Notes under the pieces: model-generated
The model's database searches: none
What the model was told of the DNA's origin: nothing
Seen by the model: the letters and a program-made list of their open reading frames with translations, nothing else
Assembly: GCA_036676475.1 (NCBI GenBank)
Contig: JAKFCU010000112.1
Span: 4,423 to 68,422 of the forward strand
Length of the DNA stretch: 64,000 nt
Reading direction: 5' to 3'
Source: LC029 sp036676475
GTDB taxonomy: Bacteria > Bacillota > Bacilli > Aneurinibacillales > RAOX-1
Program-made: the position numbers and the translations under genes
Shown: piece after piece, positions 59,703-64,000 of the stretch
How the letters are laid out: each line of letters opens with the position of its first letter
How positions within the stretch are numbered: the stretch's first letter is position 1

Positions 59703-60308
59703 TTATTTATTCATTTGAGCAAGGAAGTCACCAAGGAGATCTTCGAGGTCTTCTACCTCCTCCTCTTCCTTTTCAAAAATCGACGTCTCAACTTTTTTTG
59801 CAGTTTCCCAGTCAAAGTCATCTAAATCATCATCTTCAATTTTATTATTTGGATATAGTTCTAGGGGACTAATTTCCTCATTGCTTGGTGATGAAGAATC
59901 GATTATATCCCAATTTATTTCTTTACTAACAGCTGTTTCTTCCTGTAGATAAAGTGCCTCATCTATTTCCAACGCACTACTGTTAATAGATGCAAAAAGT
60001 GAAGCTGTACGGACAGGATTAGCTAATAGCTGATAAACAATACTCCCTAACAGGGCCTCAGAGTGTTCATGTTTTAGCCAATCTCGCTGTGCTTTACTTA
60101 ACCCTTTCGGCAGGGGAATCGTAAGGATTTCTCGTTGTCTGGATATGGAGTCACTCACTCCACTCATTACAAATTCAGCAATTTTACTGGAGAAATTCCT
60201 TCTTTCCGTTTTCTTCAGCTGTTGCAGAAGCTTTAATATATGTTCAGGTGTATCAGAGGGAATTCGAAACGTAATAGGTTGTCCCCTCTTTATTCCTGCT
60301 TCCTTCAT
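59703..60308 (-). CDS. ParR-like DNA-binding adaptor of actin-type partition system
   Basis: Protein of 201 residues. The N-terminal part (KRGQPITFRIPSDTPEHILK and RRNFSSKIAEFVM) suggests a ribbon-helix-helix fold, as in ParR adaptors. The C-terminal third is very acidic (IEDDDLDDFDWE, EKEEEEVEDLEDLLGDFL), the kind of tail that contacts the actin filament end. It lies nine bases after the ParM-like gene. Name by context; sequence similarity to ParR is weak. Confidence 0.7.
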   Translation of the reverse strand: MKEAGIKRGQPITFRIPSDTPEHILKLLQQLKKTERRNFSSKIAEFVMSGVSDSISRQREILTIPLPKGLSKAQRDWLKHEHSEALLGSIVYQLLANPVRTASLFASINSSALEIDEALYLQEETAVSKEINWDIIDSSSPSNEEISPLELYPNNKIEDDDLDDFDWETAKKVETSIFEKEEEEVEDLEDLLGDFLAQMNK

Positions 60309-60317
60309 GACATCACC

Positions 60318-61499
60318 CTATTTGGATTTCACCTGTTTTTGTTCTTCACTTTGCTTCTCTTTTTGATTTTTTCTTTGAAAATCGGCAATTAGTTTATAAT
60401 AAGCGTTTGCCATCATCCAAATGCTTTCCTTTTCATCCTCAAAGAAATCAATGTTATATCCGTCTAAGTTGTTATTTAGTGTCTTCAGGTAATCTTTTAA
60501 GACGATTGCGCCCCCTCCAACAAAGTAACCAATTTCTGTCTGGGAGTTCTTTTGCCAAACATTTCGTAAATGACGGTATTGTTTTTTCGCTAATTCCAGA
60601 AGAATTCGATCTACAATGTCATGAACGCTTGTCCGGCTTCCTTTTACCATAATATGATTTCTATCATTTTTCTTCGTAATAATTTCGACAACATCTCGAC
60701 GGCTATCAAGCTCAACGCCATGTTTAGAACGAATCTCTTCTCGAATGGCTTCAAGAGACTCTGAGACGCCTAAATTAAAGCCCTGTGCTTTATCATCATC
60801 AACCTTGCGGTTTTTGATTACGGCTATATCTGTTGAAAGACCGCCAATATCTTGAATAATGATTTTTTTATCTATTAGATCTTTATTAATAATATTTAAA
60901 TTATTGTCCATTACGAGGTTAATATAAGCGGCAAATCCTTCTGGATAAACTTTAACCTCTTCAAACTTAATATTAACTTTTATTCCTTGATATTTAGGCG
61001 TTACTAAAAACTCAACTTGGTGTACAGAGCTAAGTAGGCTGGAACGATAGGCAACATCTTTACCTTCTTTTACTTCTCTAAGTGGAAGCCCTGTTCCTAA
61101 AATGTAGGCAGCATCCACCACATTATTTGTACGTTTAAAAATCTGTTTATTTTCTTCACGGACTGCATCTAAGGCTAGCGCGGTAAGCAACATGACGATA
61201 GTTTGATCTTCTTCGGACTTACTGCTCCCCGGGTCTAATTCCGTTGAATTTGTGCTTTTAGTTGCTAAATGGCCAACACGATAAATCACATTATTGTACT
61301 TTAAGGTAGGAGAGTGCAGACGAACATGAATACCGTCTACAGGATCTTGATTATCTAATTCTTCTATTCCAATGACCGGGCGGTCTACAACATCTCTTGC
61401 GATAACATTAGGAATATTTACTTCGGCTTCCATTTTTCCAAAGATAGCTTTAAGTGAATCATTTCCGACATCCACGGCTGCAATTCGAGTATTGGTCAA
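60318..61499 (-). CDS. ParM-like actin ATPase (plasmid-type partition)
   Basis: Protein of about 393 residues of the ParM/StbA actin-like family. Phosphate-1 motif AAVDVGNDSLKA, phosphate-2 IIQDIGGLSTDIAVI and the adenosine motif GYFVGGGAIVLKDYL are visible. Such proteins form filaments that push plasmid copies apart. The start is uncertain: TTG at 61499 is nine bases after AAAGGA, whereas ATG 61508 and GTG 61517 are too close. It is followed by the ParR-like gene and preceded by a repeat-rich region. No replication gene is nearby, so it is a chromosomal copy or part of an integrated plasmid. Confidence 0.85.
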   Translation of the reverse strand: MTNTRIAAVDVGNDSLKAIFGKMEAEVNIPNVIARDVVDRPVIGIEELDNQDPVDGIHVRLHSPTLKYNNVIYRVGHLATKSTNSTELDPGSSKSEEDQTIVMLLTALALDAVREENKQIFKRTNNVVDAAYILGTGLPLREVKEGKDVAYRSSLLSSVHQVEFLVTPKYQGIKVNIKFEEVKVYPEGFAAYINLVMDNNLNIINKDLIDKKIIIQDIGGLSTDIAVIKNRKVDDDKAQGFNLGVSESLEAIREEIRSKHGVELDSRRDVVEIITKKNDRNHIMVKGSRTSVHDIVDRILLELAKKQYRHLRNVWQKNSQTEIGYFVGGGAIVLKDYLKTLNNNLDGYNIDFFEDEKESIWMMANAYYKLIADFQRKNQKEKQSEEQKQVKSK

Positions 61500-61597
61500 C
61501 CAAACCATTCCTTTCACTTTGGTAATTTAAGTAAAAGGTTATCGAAGTTTTATAGATTCGTCCATCCAACTTTTGTATCTATTTATAAAAATGTAAG

Positions 61598-61738
61598 CAT
61601 GTACATATTTTCGTGTATTTGCATACAAAATAGTACACATGTCATGAACAAAGGATGTGTACCTCTTTGTGTACAAGCAAACGTTTATGCACACAAAAGC
61701 AAACATTTTGTAGACGTGTATTCATATTTGTATACACT
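61598..61738. promoter_or_regulatory. Possible parC centromere/operator region
   Basis: A 140-bp stretch with repeated GTAC words: GTACAT (61601), GTACAC (61633), GTGTAC (61657 and 61669), GTATACAC (61730), and two ACAAGCAAAC-like repeats (about 61673 and 61694). It precedes the parM-like gene, where a parC site and promoter are expected. Inference by position and repetition. Confidence 0.5.
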
Positions 61739-61824
61739 CCATTTGCTCCACTCGTTTTTCTTTTTTTCTTCTGCTGTTAATAAGCTGTGAATATAAATTA
61801 AAGGCTTTTTTTTCAAAACAATAA

Positions 61825-61843
61825 GGACTGCTGAACGCAGTCC
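61825..61843 (-). terminator. Hairpin after Cache chemoreceptor gene
   Basis: GGACTGC-N5-GCAGTCC, perfect 7-bp stem, nine bases beyond the minus-strand stop; T-rich tract follows. Confidence 0.7.
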
Positions 61844-61851
61844 CAGATTTT

Positions 61852-63552
61852 TTACACTTTAAACTTCCCGATTAATGTTCGTAAATCTTCTGCCATCATA
61901 GCTAAAGAAGAAGCTGATGATGTAATTTCCTCCATAGATGCCAACTGTTCTTCAGAATTTGCGGCTACGCTTTGAGTATTTGCGGCAGAATCTTTTGCAA
62001 TTCGAGCCATTTCATCGATAGAAGTATGAACCTGTTCAACACAAGCGGACATTTCTTCAGAAACAGCAGAAACTTCTTGAATTTGATTAGCTACATTCTC
62101 AATTGATTTTAGAATATGTTGAAATCCTTTTCCTGTATCTTGGACGACAGTCATCCCCACTGCTACTTCTTGTGTTCCTTTTTGCATAACCTCCACAGCC
62201 CGTTCTGTTCCTCTTTGTATTTCCTGGATTAAACCAGCAATTTGATCGGCGGATTGTTTGGATTGTTCCGCAAGCGTCCTTACTTCACTAGCTACAATAG
62301 TAAATCCACGGCCATGTTCGCCAGCACGAGCTGCCTCGATTGCCGCATTGAGAGCTAAAAGATTTGTCTGATCAGCGATCCCTGTAATGACTTCTATAAT
62401 TTTCCCAATCTCCTTTGAACGTTCTCCTAATTGTTTGATGACAGAAGCCGTATCATCCGTCGATACATTGATAGTATTCATTTGGCGTATCAGTTTTTGA
62501 AGGGATTCATTTCCTTGATCCGCCCCTTTGTTCGTTTCTATCGCCGCTTCCGATACGACTGAAGCTGATTCCGCTACTCTCTGAACTCCACTCGTCATCT
62601 CTTGCATCGTTCTTGCGCTGTCTTCTGCACCTTGACCTTGTATTTCTGCACCACTGGCAATCTCTTGAATGGACCTAGCTATTCCGTTAGTCGTTTGAGT
62701 TGTCTGTTCGGTAATTGCCATTAACTCTTCGGAAGAGGCAGCAACTTGTTCAGCAGAAAAGTTAATTTGACGAATTAACGTACGAAGGCTCATGAGCATT
62801 TTATTAAAAGAAGAAGCTAAGTCCCCGATTTCATCTTGGGATTCTATCGAAAGTTCCTTCGTAAGATCTCCTTCTCCATCTGATATCTCTTTTAATTGTT
62901 TGTTAATGGTTAGAATTGGACGTAGAATGGCTCGAGTAAGCAAGAGGCAGCATACGATGGCAACCAATCCACCGATTAACAATACAACGATAAATTTTGT
63001 TAATAAAGAAGAAACAGTATTAGTTATAACATCGATAGGAGGTCCTACCAACCACATTCCAATAACCTCTCCATTTTTATTTTCTATCGGTTGGTACATG
63101 GTTAAGTGTTGTCGCCCGACGATGTCGGCTTCACCAATATATTGTTGCCCGCCTTTTAGAACTACATCTATGACTTTAGGGTCTGCTTTTGTTCCAACTA
63201 CTCGTTGCCCATTATTCATAACATTGGTTGCAATCCGATGAGGGCCTTGAAAAATAGTTACTGCTCCACCGGTTACCTTCCCCAATTGATCGACAAACTC
63301 ATTATTATTGTTGATTTTGGTCGTCCCCTTATATAGATTTCCATCTTTAATAGACCAATCACCTTTGTAGAATTGATCTAGCCAATTATAGCCGATAGTC
63401 GAGACTATCTTCACTCTGTTTAAAAAAAGTTCTTTCATAACCTTGTTGATTTCGTATTGAGCCACTAGGCCGATAGTGATAGTTAAAAAGAGAATAATGC
63501 CACCAACCAATAGGTTGATCTTAGTACTGATTTTGAGTCTTTTAAGGCTCAT
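61852..63552 (-). CDS. Methyl-accepting chemotaxis protein with single Cache sensor
   Basis: Chemoreceptor of 566 residues. A membrane helix (about 12-34) is followed by an extracytoplasmic Cache-type domain (about 35-180, TGGAVTIFQGPHRIATNV, DIVGRQHLTMYQPI), a second helix (about 182-208), HAMP (RPILTINKQLKEISDGEGDL) and a signalling domain with the conserved tip QTNLLALNAAIEAARAGEHG. The C-terminus has no pentapeptide tether. Start 63552 follows GGGAGG at 11 bases. Ligand unknown; Cache_3-like receptors often bind small carboxylates, not shown here. Confidence 0.93.
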   Translation of the reverse strand: MSLKRLKISTKINLLVGGIILFLTITIGLVAQYEINKVMKELFLNRVKIVSTIGYNWLDQFYKGDWSIKDGNLYKGTTKINNNNEFVDQLGKVTGGAVTIFQGPHRIATNVMNNGQRVVGTKADPKVIDVVLKGGQQYIGEADIVGRQHLTMYQPIENKNGEVIGMWLVGPPIDVITNTVSSLLTKFIVVLLIGGLVAIVCCLLLTRAILRPILTINKQLKEISDGEGDLTKELSIESQDEIGDLASSFNKMLMSLRTLIRQINFSAEQVAASSEELMAITEQTTQTTNGIARSIQEIASGAEIQGQGAEDSARTMQEMTSGVQRVAESASVVSEAAIETNKGADQGNESLQKLIRQMNTINVSTDDTASVIKQLGERSKEIGKIIEVITGIADQTNLLALNAAIEAARAGEHGRGFTIVASEVRTLAEQSKQSADQIAGLIQEIQRGTERAVEVMQKGTQEVAVGMTVVQDTGKGFQHILKSIENVANQIQEVSAVSEEMSACVEQVHTSIDEMARIAKDSAANTQSVAANSEEQLASMEEITSSASSLAMMAEDLRTLIGKFKV

Positions 63553-63846
63553 AGATTTGATTTCCTCCCTTAATCTGAATTCCAACCATGACTTCAAAAG
63601 TGATATGGAACTAATATTCATTAATTTGTAAACGTATTGTTAAATATTTTTGGTATTACTATATTTAGCCATTATAAGGTATATTTTCAATAAATTCGAC
63701 AATTTTTGCGTTTTTTTTTATTTTTTTGTCGGGTATTGATAATGACTACGGTAAAGTAGCTTTTTAGCGGTACGAAAAAATTCGACTATCTTTTATAAAT
63801 GATTACAAATTTAAGGAGATTTATGGTATAACAGACCAATAAAACA

Positions 63847-63884
63847 AAAAAAGAACGTCAGAGTAATACCTGATGTTCTTTTTT
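63847..63884. terminator. Bidirectional hairpin near window end
   Basis: AAAAAAGAAC-N-TCAG pairs with CTGA-N-GTTCTTTTTT around a 7-base loop. T-runs on both strands. It may terminate a minus-strand gene beginning beyond 64000. Confidence 0.75.
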
Positions 63885-64000
63885 CTGTGAAAATCACTTT
63901 GTTAGAAGTATAAACTTTGGGTTAGCACAAACCTAAAAACGTTTGAGTGCGTAGATATGTTTATTAAAAAAAGCAATAGGATGCCCGGGACGTTGCTAAA
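63885..64000. other. Window end, no gene identified
   Basis: No frame with a ribosome site. Ends in a GC-richer word (GATGCCCGGGACG) that cannot be interpreted without more sequence. The stretch 63553-63846 holds the chemoreceptor promoter side and nothing else identified. Confidence 0.4.

Noticed and set aside
63740..63770. Further repeat-like GCTAC/GTAG words near the window end
   Set aside because: Only a short stretch matches; the TATAAT core and second hairpin are missing.
1..64000. CRISPR array, rRNA or tRNA genes
   Set aside because: No regularly spaced identical repeats with unique spacers and no recognisable rRNA or tRNA sequences were seen; the 21-bp array at 11 kb is too short-phased to be CRISPR.

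Overview
The window looks like chromosomal DNA from a moderately AT-rich, endospore-forming member of the Bacillales (Firmicutes). The proteins match Bacillus-type families closely: RocD/RocR with a sigma-54 promoter, a YheC/YheD spore-coat ATP-grasp protein, PbpD, FabF, TnrA with its own TnrA box, CarD, CshA and an MntABCD-type transporter. Shine-Dalgarno sites are strong, TTG/GTG starts are present, and Fur, MntR and TnrA boxes have the Bacillus form. A glutaminyl-tRNA synthetase and a larBCE cluster point away from B. subtilis itself, perhaps toward the Paenibacillus/Aneurinibacillus/Ammoniphilus side, but I cannot name a species. I found no rRNA, tRNA, CRISPR array, prophage or intact transposon.

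Layout. 1-3.2 kb: arginine/ornithine catabolism (partial glutamate dehydrogenase, rocD, sigma-54 promoter, three UAS dyads, rocR). 3.3-15.4 kb: mostly housekeeping (YheC/D, phosphodiesterase, pbpD, oligoendopeptidase, fabF, NERD protein, thiN, alpha-glucan phosphorylase), with a dispersed hairpin repeat before pbpD and a 21-bp periodic TTCGAA array before the NERD gene. 15.2-21.4 kb: accessory DNA with small unknown proteins, two tandem copies of the hairpin repeat, a possible transposon scar, a Fur-controlled DUF2325 gene, an RHH repressor with an operator, and a truncated VOC relic. 21.6-26.4 kb: a Fur-boxed haem/membrane module beside a chemoreceptor with its own Fur box. 26.4-31.8 kb: an RpiR-regulator relic, gnd, a peptidase and glnS. 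32-35.8 kb: larE-larB-larC with an IclR regulator and two copies of a 26-bp operator-like element. 36-44 kb: MntR-boxed manganese ABC transporter and a Fur-boxed hydroxamate-type siderophore ABC transporter. 44-50 kb: sensor kinase, then two DEAD-box helicases, two cold-shock proteins and CarD. 50.3-57 kb: a lysyl-oxidase-like protein, tnrA, and a three-gene kinase/CheR/kinase module. 57-64 kb: thioesterase, 7TMR-GGDEF protein, a plasmid-type ParM/ParR partition pair with a repeat-rich upstream region, and a Cache chemoreceptor.

Themes. Iron control recurs at three places (DUF2325, haem module/chemoreceptor, siderophore transporter). Nitrogen control appears in rocDR and tnrA. Environmental sensing is heavy: two chemoreceptors, three histidine kinases, one CheR and one diguanylate cyclase. 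The least conventional items are the lysyl-oxidase homologue with all key residues but no signal peptide, the hairpin repeat that supplies stop codons to two genes, the IclR/lar operator pair, the Fur-controlled CxxxCH haem module with a 33-residue membrane protein, and the long leader hairpin ending in a U-run before a csp gene.
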